Part shown: piece by piece, positions 28,715 to 38,533 of the stretch | Position numbering within the stretch: the stretch's first letter is position 1 | Layout: each line of letters begins with the position of its first letter | Assembly (NCBI GenBank): GCA_017852395.1 | Contig: JAFMLE010000001.1 | Location: forward strand, 84,475-148,474 | Source: Flavobacteriaceae bacterium | Lineage (GTDB): Bacteria > Bacteroidota > Bacteroidia > Flavobacteriales > Flavobacteriaceae | Reading direction: 5' to 3' | Length of the DNA stretch: 64,000 nt | The notes under the pieces: generated by a model | Database searches by the model: none | Seen by the model: the letters and a program-made list of their open reading frames with translations, nothing else | What the model was told of the DNA's origin: nothing | Position numbers and translations under genes: made by a program

Positions 28715-30031
28715 TTGAATTGGGAAACGCTTTTATCACTCAAACGGTATGGAGATCACTCCAAACGACTTCGTAGTGAACAGGACCACCTTAGACTTGG
28801 ATTTGAAGTGGATTATGATCGGATCATCTTTTCGACGGCATTTCGCAGTCTTCAAGACAAAACACAGGTTATACCATTTTCTAAAACGGACTTTGTACAC
28901 ACCCGATTGACGCACAGTCTAGAGGTTTCGGTTGTGGGTCGTAGCTTGGGTCGTTTGGTTGGGCAAGCACTTTTGGAACGCCACCCCCATCTCAAAGAAA
29001 GTCTAGGCTATCAAGCAACCGATTTTGGCAGTATTGTAGCTACGGCATGTTTGGCCCACGATATTGGCAACCCACCTTTTGGTCATAGTGGCGAAAAGGC
29101 CATTGGTGCTTTTTTTGCGAAAGGCGCTGGTCAGCATTTCAAAGCCCTTTTTAGCCCCGAACAATATGCCGATTTATGTTCTTTTGAAGGCAATGCCAAT
29201 GGGTTAAAGACGCTCTGTCAATCACTTCCTGGAAGCCCAGGAGGATTGCGTCTAAGCTATGCAACTTTGGGGACCTTTATCAAATATCCCAAAGCGAGTT
29301 TGCCCCATCGTCCTACAGCTCATGTGGCGGACAAAAAATTTGGCTTTTTTCAAACAGAAGCTGCTTTTTTCAAAGAACTTACCACCACTTTGGGAATGGT
29401 AAGTCAAGGTCGTGTAAACCGTCATCCGCTCGCCTATTTGGTTGAAGCAGCAGATGATATTTGTTATACCATCATCGATTTTGAAGATGGGATCAATCTC
29501 GGATGGATTTCAGAATCCTATGCGTTGGAGTACTTAATAAACCTTGTCAGAGACCGCCTAGACACTCAAAAATACGCCCAATTGACGGATCGTCCACAAC
29601 GACTTGGGTATTTAAGAGCTTTGGCCATCAATAGTTTGATACAAGATGCTGCACAACAGTTTTTGGATCAAGAAGCCGCATTGCTTCGAGGAGAGTGTCC
29701 ACATGCGTTATTGGACAAAAGTGTTTATCGCGCACAAATCAAAGACATCATTGATCTTAGTGTAGAGAAGGTCTATCGTTCTAAAGAAGTGATACAAAAA
29801 GAAATTATCGGCTATCGGGTGATCTCCACGCTTCTGGAGGCCTTTGTTTTGGCAGCACAGCATCGCTTCGAAAATCAAGAAACTACTTTCGATACTTTGG
29901 TCTTGAGTCTTCTACCGCAGGGGACTCCCTTAATAGGGGATTCGCTTTATGAAACGGTACTACACGCCACCTGTTTTGTAGCAAGTTTATCAGATGGCAA
30001 AGCGATGGAATTGGCAGCGCATCTAAAATAA
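28715..30031 (+). CDS. dgt: dGTPase (deoxyguanosinetriphosphate triphosphohydrolase)
   Basis: 438 aa, TTG start; RSLQDKTQVIPF, RLTHSLEVS, CLAHDIGNPPFGHSGEKAI HD motifs. Confidence 0.95.
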   Translation: MNWETLLSLKRYGDHSKRLRSEQDHLRLGFEVDYDRIIFSTAFRSLQDKTQVIPFSKTDFVHTRLTHSLEVSVVGRSLGRLVGQALLERHPHLKESLGYQATDFGSIVATACLAHDIGNPPFGHSGEKAIGAFFAKGAGQHFKALFSPEQYADLCSFEGNANGLKTLCQSLPGSPGGLRLSYATLGTFIKYPKASLPHRPTAHVADKKFGFFQTEAAFFKELTTTLGMVSQGRVNRHPLAYLVEAADDICYTIIDFEDGINLGWISESYALEYLINLVRDRLDTQKYAQLTDRPQRLGYLRALAINSLIQDAAQQFLDQEAALLRGECPHALLDKSVYRAQIKDIIDLSVEKVYRSKEVIQKEIIGYRVISTLLEAFVLAAQHRFENQETTFDTLVLSLLPQGTPLIGDSLYETVLHATCFVASLSDGKAMELAAHLK

Positions 30032-30071
30032 CGGCCTTAGTAGCTATAAAATTATACCTTTGCCAAAAAAA

Positions 30072-31301
30072 ATGCTGCGCTGGACGTTATTCATTTTGTT
30101 CTTTGCCTTATTTGAGTGGTATGCCTTTCAGGCCATCAAAACCGTTACTCAAAATCGCTGGATCTGGTTGTTTTATTCGATTATTGTCATATCCATATTT
30201 GGTAGCCTCATTTGGGGGGGGTATAATCGTTCTGAGGGAATGACCGTTTCCTTCAACTATGCTATTGGATCATTTTTGATGCTGATTGCTTTTCAAATCT
30301 TGCTCATTGCCTTTTTATTTATCGAAGATTTGGCTCGGATTTTTCAGGCGATTTATGGCTATTTGACCGGAAATAAAGTCTCGGATGCTGGTTTTTTGCC
30401 AAGTAGAAGAAAATTTGTTTCTCAAATCGCACTGGGACTGGCATCAATACCTTTGACATCTTTATTGTATGGGATGTACAAAGGGCGTTATAACTACAAA
30501 GTACTTCAATATGAGTTGACCTACGATGATCTTCCCGAAGCCTTTGATGGATTTACCATTACACAGATTTCTGATGTACATTCCGGAAGTTTTGACAATG
30601 CCAAAAAGGTACAATACGGCATTGACCTGATCAATCGTCAACAATCTGATGTAATACTATTTACGGGGGACTTTGTCAACAACCAGACTTCAGAGTTGGA
30701 CCCTTGGATTGACATCTTTGCCCAACTCAAAGCCCCTTTTGGCAAATACTCTGTTATGGGCAATCACGACTATGGCGATTATATGCAGTGGCCATCAGAA
30801 GCTGCTAAGGTGGAGAATTTTGAAGCGTTTAAAAAAGCACACCAATCTATGGGCTTTGATTTGCTGCTCAACGAAAGTCGTTTTTTAGAAAAAGACGGAC
30901 AGCGACTTGCATTGATTGGAGTCGAAAATTGGGGTGCAGGGAGGTTTAAAAAAGCTGGTGATCTCAATAAAGCCGTCAGTGGACTACAAGCAACCGATTT
31001 TAAAGTACTTATGACACATGATCCCTCCCATTGGGAAGCCGAGGTGTTGCCCCACCCATTTCCGTTTCATCTCACCTTGAGCGGTCATACCCATGGCATG
31101 CAATTTGGCATCGAAATTCCTGGCTGGATCAAATGGAGCCCTGCCCAATGGCGCTACAAACAATGGGCTGGTATTTATGAACGCGACCAACAACGCATCA
31201 ATGTAAATAGAGGATTTGGATTCTTGGCCTACCCAGGACGTGTAGGAATGTGGCCAGAGGTAAGTGTCATTACTCTGAGACGTACATCATCGCTAACTTA
31301 G
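30072..31301 (+). CDS. Membrane-anchored metallophosphoesterase
   Basis: ORF track starts at TTG 30060, but that TTG lies inside a TACCTTTG box; ATG 30072 (MLRWTLFILFFALFEWYAF) preferred; ISDVHSG, GDFVNN, GNHDYG, LSGHTHG motifs. Confidence 0.92.
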   Translation: MLRWTLFILFFALFEWYAFQAIKTVTQNRWIWLFYSIIVISIFGSLIWGGYNRSEGMTVSFNYAIGSFLMLIAFQILLIAFLFIEDLARIFQAIYGYLTGNKVSDAGFLPSRRKFVSQIALGLASIPLTSLLYGMYKGRYNYKVLQYELTYDDLPEAFDGFTITQISDVHSGSFDNAKKVQYGIDLINRQQSDVILFTGDFVNNQTSELDPWIDIFAQLKAPFGKYSVMGNHDYGDYMQWPSEAAKVENFEAFKKAHQSMGFDLLLNESRFLEKDGQRLALIGVENWGAGRFKKAGDLNKAVSGLQATDFKVLMTHDPSHWEAEVLPHPFPFHLTLSGHTHGMQFGIEIPGWIKWSPAQWRYKQWAGIYERDQQRINVNRGFGFLAYPGRVGMWPEVSVITLRRTSSLT

Positions 31302-31350
31302 AAAAAAATCCTACCTTTATACCCAGCGAATAGACCAAAAATGATACACC

Positions 31351-31650
31351 ATGTCAAAGTTTGGAGCTCTTATCAATGACCACCAACCACTGCTGTTGGT
31401 ATTTTTTAATCCCGATGACACCGTTTCTACCCTCATGCATCCCGTTCTCAAAGATGTGGCTGCCGCTATGGGCGATCATGGAAAAGTGATTAAAATAGAC
31501 GTGGAAAAAAACGAGGTGCTTTCTCAAGCACTACGCGTCAAAGTTTTGCCTACACTCATGATTTATAAGGCAGGTGAAATGTTGTGGCGGCAAAGTGGAG
31601 AACAAGATGCCAACACACTGATCAGTCTGATGAAAGACCACGTGGACTAG
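31351..31650 (+). CDS. Thioredoxin-family protein lacking the CxxC
   Basis: 99 aa; Trx-fold-like sequence (VIKIDVEKNEVLSQALRVKVLPTLMIYKAGEMLWRQSGEQ); no CGPC-type motif (FFNPDDTVS). Confidence 0.8.
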   Translation: MSKFGALINDHQPLLLVFFNPDDTVSTLMHPVLKDVAAAMGDHGKVIKIDVEKNEVLSQALRVKVLPTLMIYKAGEMLWRQSGEQDANTLISLMKDHVD

Positions 31651-31653
31651 AAT

Positions 31654-34600
31654 CTATTCCTCTAAATTTTCTTCCCCTAACAACCCCTCTAAGGCCTGAT
31701 TGTATTTTTGGGTTATTTGATTTCTAAAATCGGTACTATCTTGTTGTCCAACCACCATGACCAAATTTTGGAAATCCATTATTTCTGATTTAATACGGTC
31801 TACTACCAACATTTGGTTTTCTGCAGAAAAACTTCCATAGAGGTTCATGCGCTCGTTAAAAGTTTCGAGAATTTGCTCAGCCAAAGATTGGGCTTTGATG
31901 CTGTTATTGGCCAAATAATAGCCTTCTACAACATCGATCAACTCGGTATAAAAGTCATAGGGGCCATACAAAAACACAAACGGTTTGGAAGCCGCAACAA
32001 ATCGATCGAGCTCTTCTTCCATAATCGTACGGTCAGCATGTACCAAAAGCGCCTCCGTCAGTGTCCGATAGCGTTCGATTTCGGTAATAACTTCTTCGCC
32101 CAATTGGTATTGGTCATTGATGTTTAGCGAAGCAAAATACTGAAGACGATCTGCGTATTTAGCGGCAATTTGTTGAAGTAGTTCTGCTCCCTTTTCAGAA
32201 GCGCCCAGACGATAATACCCGTCAACAAAAGGCACCAATAGGCTATAATAGCCAAAGAAGTCAACAGGCATTTTTTCAAGGGCCAAGTCGATGATTTCTA
32301 ATGCTTTTTGTTCGTTACCTTCGTTGATTAATTCTTCGGCCAGACGCGCCATATTGCTACGGAAAGAAATGCTGTTTTTTCGTGTTTCTGGGTCGTGATA
32401 AATGTCAGAACGCTCGGAGTTACCCCAACTCCAACGCATAACAATATCATACATCAAATCACTGTCAATACGTCCCATTAGATAGGGGTTGTATTGGCTC
32501 AAAGGGGTTTGTATTGGCACCAATTTGTAAACGAGACCATCGAGCTGAAGGTATTCTTTCATCCAGATATATTCGGCATCATCATAGCTTCCTCCTGTAA
32601 AGTAGATTGGACGCTCCCAGTCGTTGTTGGCCAAAATATCGAGCATCATAAACTGATTTTTTGAAATTCCTGTTTTGGGAAGATCAATATCAACGTAGGG
32701 GACAATAAGATCAGCATCTTCGGGTTTTACAACGCCGCTTTTTAAGACGTTTTCTTTGTTGACAGGAACCCGCAATTTGTTGGTAGGATAAAACACCATT
32801 TCTTGCGTGCCTTTAGGGTAGTTATTTGGATCGACGCCCGATTGCACCAGAAGGCTTTTGTATTTGGTGTTTGGGTTATCGCTGGTTACCCAGTTGACAA
32901 AATCTTTAATATCCCATCTTACCGAGTCCAACAGGGCTTCATGTTTGATATAATCTCTTGTGCCATATGCGTATTGTGCATGTTTGGTTTGAGAGGGTAT
33001 GGGCGCGCTTTTATAAGTTTGACGTTTCATTTGGTCGATGTACCAATCGGTTGCCAAAAGGCTGGTGTTGATTGTTCGTACATCGGTTCTAAATTCTTCA
33101 ATTTCTTGAGCATACCATAGTGCAAAAGTATCGTTGTCTCCAATCGAAAAAATCATGGCACCTTTGTCTTCCTGAATGGATTGCAAATAAGCCTTGGCAA
33201 TGGATTGGGCAGTATATCGGTTGGATCGATCGTGGTCGTCCCAGTTTTGGGAAGCCATAAGCAGCGGCACGGCTAACATTGTGAGTGCCACGGCCAAGGG
33301 CGGTAGCCATTTTGATGAATATGATTTTAGTTTTTGTGCGATCGCAAAAGCGCCCAAGCCAATCCAGACAGCAAATACATAAAAAGACCCCACGAGGGCA
33401 TAATCGCGTTCGCGAGGTTCAAAAGGGCGTTCGTTGAGATACACTTTGAGGGCCAGTCCCGTAAAAAGGAAAAACAGCAACAATACCCAAAATCGTTTTG
33501 GATCTTGCTGGTAGACAAAAAAGAGTCCCATAAGCCCTACCAGAAGCGGTAAAAAATAATAGGTGTTACGGGCCTTGTTGTTGAGGGCATCTTTGTCAAG
33601 CTGGGATTGATTGCCCAGGTGTAACTGATCGATAAATGGGATGCCGCTGAGCCAATTTCCTTTAAGAATGGTATACTCGCCCTGCAAATCGTTTTGGCGC
33701 CCAACATAATTCCACATAAAATAGCGCCAATACATATAATTCATTTGATATTGAAACAAAAACTGAAGATTGCTCCAAAGACTGGGTTTTTCAATATCGA
33801 GGTACGGCCCAAAATTTCTAAAAAATTCGTGGTAATCTTTTCCTTGCAACAGCCCATCTTGAGCTTCTTTTTTGAATGCTGCAACACGCGCTTGAAGTTG
33901 CTCGTTGGAACGGTAGGGGCGTGCGATTTCAAAATTTAAAGGTGCCGTGAAGTCCATATAATTTGCGGCATGTTCGGTGCTCCACAATCGGGGTAATAAG
34001 CCGCGTTGGTCGCTGTTGGAATTGATTCGAGCATTTTCCCAATGATTAACAATGTCGTAGCGCCCTGTTTTGAGGTTGCGCTCATATTTGGGTTTATCAT
34101 CTATATAGGGTTCATCCTCGTCCTGCCCCACATACATATCGGAGAAAAAAGGCCCGTAAAACAATTTGGTTTCGGGATATTGTTCGAGGTTATAATAGGC
34201 CAAAAGTTGGCGGGCATCTGATGGGTCATTTTCGTTAATCACCGTATTGGCATTGGCCCGGATAGGGATCATGATCCAAGAAGAAAAGCCCAAGAACACA
34301 AACAGTATGGCCAATATCCCAGTGTTGAGATTGACCCAATTTTTTTGATAGGTCCATCTCAAGGTATAATAAAAGAATAGGACCATCACTAGACCAGCGA
34401 TGAGGGTGCCACTGTTGAAGGGCAGCCCGATGCTGTTGACAAAATAGACTTCGGCACGGCCAAAAAGGGCTAGGGTTAGCGGCAATAGCAGCTTAAAAAT
34501 AAACAGTAGTACCGCCACAGAAATCATGTTGGCAATCACAAAACCCTTTAAGGTTGTTTTTTTATAATTTTTAAAATAATAAATCATACCAATCGCCGGG

Positions 34601-35196
34601 ATGGTCAAAAGCCCCATAAAATGAACGCCAAAAGACAATCCAATAATAAAAGCAATCAGCAAAAGCCATCGATCGCCACGAGGGGTATTCATATCTTGTT
34701 CCCAACGCAATCCCAACCAGAAAAGCAACGACAAAATAAAGGTAGCCATGGCATAGACTTCGGCTTCAACGGCATTGAACCAAAAACTGTCCGAAAAACA
34801 AAAAGCAAGTGCTCCTACTGCGGCAGACCCAAAAAAGGTAACTCGCTCTTGTAGGGTATCAAGCGAACTAAAGGCAGGCAATTTTTTTAACAAAAGCGTG
34901 AGGGTCCAAAACAAAAACAAAATCGTAAAGGCGCTTGAAAAAACGGACATATAATTGACCATCAGCGCAATTTTTTCAGGGCCCGAAGCAAATAAGGCAA
35001 AAAAGGCACCCATCATTTGAAACAAGGGTGCACCCGGCGGATGCCCAATTTGTAATTTGGCTGCTGTGGAAATATACTCGCCCGCATCCCAAAAACTGGC
35101 CGTTGGCTCAACCGTAATCCCAAAAGTAGCAAGGGCTATAAAAAATACAATCCAACCGATGAGGCGGTTCCAAAGTTTATAATCGTAATCCGTCAT
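31654..35196 (-). CDS. DUF2723 membrane protein (glycosyltransferase-like) with TPR-like C-terminus
   Basis: 1180 aa; ASFWDAGEYISTAAKLQIGHPPGAPLFQ signature, many TM helices. Confidence 0.93.
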   Translation of the reverse strand: MTDYDYKLWNRLIGWIVFFIALATFGITVEPTASFWDAGEYISTAAKLQIGHPPGAPLFQMMGAFFALFASGPEKIALMVNYMSVFSSAFTILFLFWTLTLLLKKLPAFSSLDTLQERVTFFGSAAVGALAFCFSDSFWFNAVEAEVYAMATFILSLLFWLGLRWEQDMNTPRGDRWLLLIAFIIGLSFGVHFMGLLTIPAIGMIYYFKNYKKTTLKGFVIANMISVAVLLFIFKLLLPLTLALFGRAEVYFVNSIGLPFNSGTLIAGLVMVLFFYYTLRWTYQKNWVNLNTGILAILFVFLGFSSWIMIPIRANANTVINENDPSDARQLLAYYNLEQYPETKLFYGPFFSDMYVGQDEDEPYIDDKPKYERNLKTGRYDIVNHWENARINSNSDQRGLLPRLWSTEHAANYMDFTAPLNFEIARPYRSNEQLQARVAAFKKEAQDGLLQGKDYHEFFRNFGPYLDIEKPSLWSNLQFLFQYQMNYMYWRYFMWNYVGRQNDLQGEYTILKGNWLSGIPFIDQLHLGNQSQLDKDALNNKARNTYYFLPLLVGLMGLFFVYQQDPKRFWVLLLFFLFTGLALKVYLNERPFEPRERDYALVGSFYVFAVWIGLGAFAIAQKLKSYSSKWLPPLAVALTMLAVPLLMASQNWDDHDRSNRYTAQSIAKAYLQSIQEDKGAMIFSIGDNDTFALWYAQEIEEFRTDVRTINTSLLATDWYIDQMKRQTYKSAPIPSQTKHAQYAYGTRDYIKHEALLDSVRWDIKDFVNWVTSDNPNTKYKSLLVQSGVDPNNYPKGTQEMVFYPTNKLRVPVNKENVLKSGVVKPEDADLIVPYVDIDLPKTGISKNQFMMLDILANNDWERPIYFTGGSYDDAEYIWMKEYLQLDGLVYKLVPIQTPLSQYNPYLMGRIDSDLMYDIVMRWSWGNSERSDIYHDPETRKNSISFRSNMARLAEELINEGNEQKALEIIDLALEKMPVDFFGYYSLLVPFVDGYYRLGASEKGAELLQQIAAKYADRLQYFASLNINDQYQLGEEVITEIERYRTLTEALLVHADRTIMEEELDRFVAASKPFVFLYGPYDFYTELIDVVEGYYLANNSIKAQSLAEQILETFNERMNLYGSFSAENQMLVVDRIKSEIMDFQNLVMVVGQQDSTDFRNQITQKYNQALEGLLGEENLEE

Positions 35197-35295
35197 GATG
35201 TTGTTTTCGACAAAGCGAAAATACTAATTAATCAGGGGAACTCAAGTTCATTAAATAAAGATTAACGTATCCAATGGATTTATTAAGAACAAAAA

Positions 35296-35326
35296 TTTGT
35301 GATAAAAAAACTTTACTGTAAATTTG
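35296..35326 (+). promoter_or_regulatory. Bacteroidota-type promoter for tRNA-Gln
   Basis: TTTG (35296-35299) N19 TAAATTTG (35319-35326), 9 nt before the tRNA 5' end. Confidence 0.8.
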
Positions 35327-35335
35327 CCACGCATT

Positions 35336-35408
35336 TGGCCCATGGTGTAACTGGCAACACGTCTGATTTTGGTTCAGAAGAGTCTAGGTTCGAGCCCTAG
35401 TGGGCCAA
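35336..35408 (+). tRNA. tRNA-Gln (anticodon TTG)
   Basis: 7-bp acceptor stem TGGCCCA/TGGGCCA, anticodon arm TCTGA-TTTTGGT-TCAGA, T arm CTAGG-TTCGAGC-CCTAG, discriminator A. Confidence 0.96.
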
Positions 35409-35410
35409 CA

Positions 35411-35438
35411 AAAAAGGATCGCAATAGCGATCCTTTTT
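35411..35438 (+). terminator. Rho-independent terminator after tRNA-Gln
   Basis: GGATCGC-AATA-GCGATCC followed by TTTTT. Confidence 0.88.
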
Positions 35439-35505
35439 CTATTTATAATTATCAAGTTTAGTTTTATATCTTTATTTATTAATTTAAACTGATAGCCAAT
35501 TATTC

Positions 35506-37413
35506 ATGTCCATTCATTCACTTGTTTACGATACCCCTGGAAAATTTCAAGAAACACGTTTCGAAAAAATCCACAACCTCACCTTTAGTTCTTCATCAGA
35601 AGCTTCCAAAATGGTGGCTGCAGAAATTGCTTCGGGGATTCGAAATTGTATCGACCGCCCCTATGTATTGGGATTAGCAACCGGATCATCTCCGATAGGC
35701 GTCTACCAAGAATTGGTACGACTTCATCGCGAGGAGGGATTGAGTTTTAAAAACGTGGTGACATTTAACCTAGACGAATATTATCCGATCGACGCCAAAG
35801 ACATCCGGAGCTACCACCATTTTATGCACATCCACTTGTTTGATCATATCGATATCCCTGCCGAGCAGATTCACATACCAAAGGGCAACATACCGATGGA
35901 AAAAGTTCGGGCCTTTTGTACGGAGTACGAAGAAACAATTAACGCCTATGGCGGATTGGATTTTCAATTGCTTGGTATTGGCAGGACAGCTCATATTGGG
36001 TTCAACGAACCCGGATCACATCAAAATTCGGTCACCCGTCTCATTACTTTAGATGCCATTACCCGATCCGATGCAGCAAATGATTTTAATGGGTTAGAAA
36101 ATGTTCCCAAAAAAGCCATAACCATGGGGGTGTCCAGTATCATGAAAGCCAAGCGTATTGTATTATTAGCTTGGGGACATAAAAAAGCACAAACGGTGGC
36201 ACGTACTATTGAAGGTGAAGTTTCTAGCAAAGCGCCGGCCACATTTTTACAGCACCATAAAAATACTACCATCATACTCGATGAAGAAGCCAGTAGTGAG
36301 TTAAAACGGTTTAGAACACCTTGGTTGGTTCGCGATTGCGAGTGGACAGATGATCTACGCAAACAAGCCATTGTTTGGCTGTGTAAAAAAGTGAATAAGT
36401 CCATATTGATGCTTACCCAAAGAGATTATAACGAGTACGGCTTGTCGGATTTATTAGCCACCATGGGGTCCGCTTATGAACTCAACATCTGGATGTTCAA
36501 TCAAATCCAAAAAACCATCACAGGTTGGCCTGGAGGCAAACCCCATCACTCGGATGAAAACCGCCCCGAGCGCTCCACACCTGCGGTCAAAAGGAGTATT
36601 ATTTTTAGCCCCCATCCCGATGATGATGTTATTTCAATGGGAGGTACTTTTGCCCGGCTAATTGATCAGGGTCATGAAGTGCATGTCGCTTATCAGACCT
36701 CTGGAAATATTGCTGTTTCGGACGAAGATGCGTTGCGCTATGTCGAAGTTGCATTGCGCATGGAACCCGATTCTAAAAAGTTTCAGGCACTCAAATCAGA
36801 ATTATTAGACACCAACAAAGCACCCATAGATAGCGAACAATTGCGATTGGTCAAAGGGACCATCCGCCGCAGCGAGTGTTTGGGAGCAGGACGTTTTTTA
36901 AAATTGCCCGTAGAACAGCTTCATTTTTTGGACCTCCCGTTCTATGAAACGGGTACGGTAAGAAAAAATCCACCCTCTCAAAAAGATGTTGACATTACCC
37001 TAGCACTTTTTGAAAAAATTAAACCCCATCAAATCTTTGCTGCTGGTGATTTGGCCGATCCTCATGGTACACACCGTACTTGCTTGGATGTATTGTTTGA
37101 AGCGCTAAAGCAAGCCAAAGATGAGTCCTACATGAAAGATTGCTGGGTATGGCTCTACCGAGGGGCTTGGCAAGAATGGGGCATCCATGAAATTCACATG
37201 GCCGTACCGATGAGCCCAGACCAGGTATTGCAAAAGCGAAATGCAATTTTGTTTCACCAATCTCAAAAAGACAAAGTGATGTTTCAAGGAGAAGATCAGC
37301 GTGAGTTTTGGGTCCGTGCCGAAGAGCGCAACCGAGATACCGCAAAAATCTACAATGCCCTTGGAATGGCCGAATATCAAGCTATAGAGGCGTTTAGACG
37401 TTATTTTTATTAA
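35506..37413 (+). CDS. nagB: Glucosamine-6-phosphate deaminase fused to a PIG-L/LmbE deacetylase-like domain
   Basis: 635 aa; NagB half (GLATGSSPIGVYQELVR, NLDEYYPID, HIGFNEPGS) plus LmbE half (FSPHPDDDVISMGGT, DPHGTHRTC). Confidence 0.92.
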   Translation: MSIHSLVYDTPGKFQETRFEKIHNLTFSSSSEASKMVAAEIASGIRNCIDRPYVLGLATGSSPIGVYQELVRLHREEGLSFKNVVTFNLDEYYPIDAKDIRSYHHFMHIHLFDHIDIPAEQIHIPKGNIPMEKVRAFCTEYEETINAYGGLDFQLLGIGRTAHIGFNEPGSHQNSVTRLITLDAITRSDAANDFNGLENVPKKAITMGVSSIMKAKRIVLLAWGHKKAQTVARTIEGEVSSKAPATFLQHHKNTTIILDEEASSELKRFRTPWLVRDCEWTDDLRKQAIVWLCKKVNKSILMLTQRDYNEYGLSDLLATMGSAYELNIWMFNQIQKTITGWPGGKPHHSDENRPERSTPAVKRSIIFSPHPDDDVISMGGTFARLIDQGHEVHVAYQTSGNIAVSDEDALRYVEVALRMEPDSKKFQALKSELLDTNKAPIDSEQLRLVKGTIRRSECLGAGRFLKLPVEQLHFLDLPFYETGTVRKNPPSQKDVDITLALFEKIKPHQIFAAGDLADPHGTHRTCLDVLFEALKQAKDESYMKDCWVWLYRGAWQEWGIHEIHMAVPMSPDQVLQKRNAILFHQSQKDKVMFQGEDQREFWVRAEERNRDTAKIYNALGMAEYQAIEAFRRYFY

Positions 37414-37479
37414 TTAAAATTCTTTTTGATAAGGATTTTATACGAATGCTTGTCGTTGTAAAAGTCATATAAAGTTGCT

Positions 37480-38418
37480 ATGAGGATTTTGGTATTATTT
37501 TCTCTCATATTCTTCTGTTTCAACTGTTCTACCGAACCCAAAAGCAGCACCGTTGAACCTAAGGAGATCAGCACATTGGCACAATGGTTAGCAATTGATT
37601 TTAAGGACAGGCCCCCTCTGGAGGAAACCCCATTTGCAGATACACCACTATCAAAAGCCGAGGCAAACCGTGCCATGGAAGAACTCATAGACGATTATCA
37701 AAAGACATTTGATGCGTCCTATGGCAACCAATGGACAAGGCGGGTTTTGGAACTGGGCAATTTGCAAATGCCCTTTTATTATAAACGATTTGGCACTCCG
37801 CCATCAGATGGAAGCGCATTGTATATTTCGTTACATGGAGGAGGAGGTACTACTGCAGATGTAAATGATCAACAATACAACAATCAGAAAAATTTATACG
37901 ATCAGACCATGCTTGGTCTAGAAGGGATTATTGAGCAATTTGAACCTCAAAATATGGTTACCTATTTTGAAAACCAATTGATTATTGCCGAGGTCCATGC
38001 ACGTGCTGGAAATACAACCCAAGCCTTGACGGCCTTGAATCAGGTGCGTACATGGCTCAATAATGGGGGGCAACTTAATGCTAATTTTTCTGGAGAAACC
38101 TACCTGTATGCTCCTTTTATAGCAGCTGATTTTGAAAACGGAGGCATCGAAAACCAAGACAATATTTCGGCTCAAAAAGCCCTTTTAAGAGAAATCATAG
38201 AAGAGCGCTACGTATCGGGTTTTGGTATGCACATTTCGTTTAATGATGCGCGCAGACTACGCAAAGCCGACTCGGATATTTCGGTGCCTTTTGTAATGAA
38301 AAACAATTCGAGTACACAACGTGCCGAACGTTTGCCCTATGCTTATGATGAGTTGAATTCAAATGAAAATGCTCCCGAGGATCCAGGTATTTTTCAAAAA
38401 ACACCGGTCAATCAATAA
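37480..38418 (+). CDS. Apparent chimeric lipoprotein: esterase-like N-terminus joined to SusD/RagB-like C-terminus
   Basis: 312 aa, signal peptide with FNC lipobox; residues ~85-140 resemble alpha/beta-hydrolase (ALYISLHGGGGTTADVNDQQYNNQKNLY), residues ~148-312 resemble SusD C-terminus (MVTYFENQLIIAEVHARAGNTTQALTALNQVR...KALLREIIEERYVSGFGMHISFNDARRLRK...AYDELNSNENAP). Confidence 0.75.
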   Translation: MRILVLFSLIFFCFNCSTEPKSSTVEPKEISTLAQWLAIDFKDRPPLEETPFADTPLSKAEANRAMEELIDDYQKTFDASYGNQWTRRVLELGNLQMPFYYKRFGTPPSDGSALYISLHGGGGTTADVNDQQYNNQKNLYDQTMLGLEGIIEQFEPQNMVTYFENQLIIAEVHARAGNTTQALTALNQVRTWLNNGGQLNANFSGETYLYAPFIAADFENGGIENQDNISAQKALLREIIEERYVSGFGMHISFNDARRLRKADSDISVPFVMKNNSSTQRAERLPYAYDELNSNENAPEDPGIFQKTPVNQ

Positions 38419-38437
38419 GGTATTTAGTTTGCTACTC

Positions 38438-38462
38438 AAAAGGGGGCGCTGCCCCCTTTTTT
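38438..38462 (+). terminator. Rho-independent terminator after the chimeric ORF
   Basis: AGGGGGC-GCT-GCCCCCT followed by a T-run. Confidence 0.88.
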
Positions 38463-38533
38463 ATCTAAAGAACCAAAAGGTTATTTGGAAGCTCTTCGAA
38501 GATTCATTAGCTTCGGTGTACTATTTGTATTTG

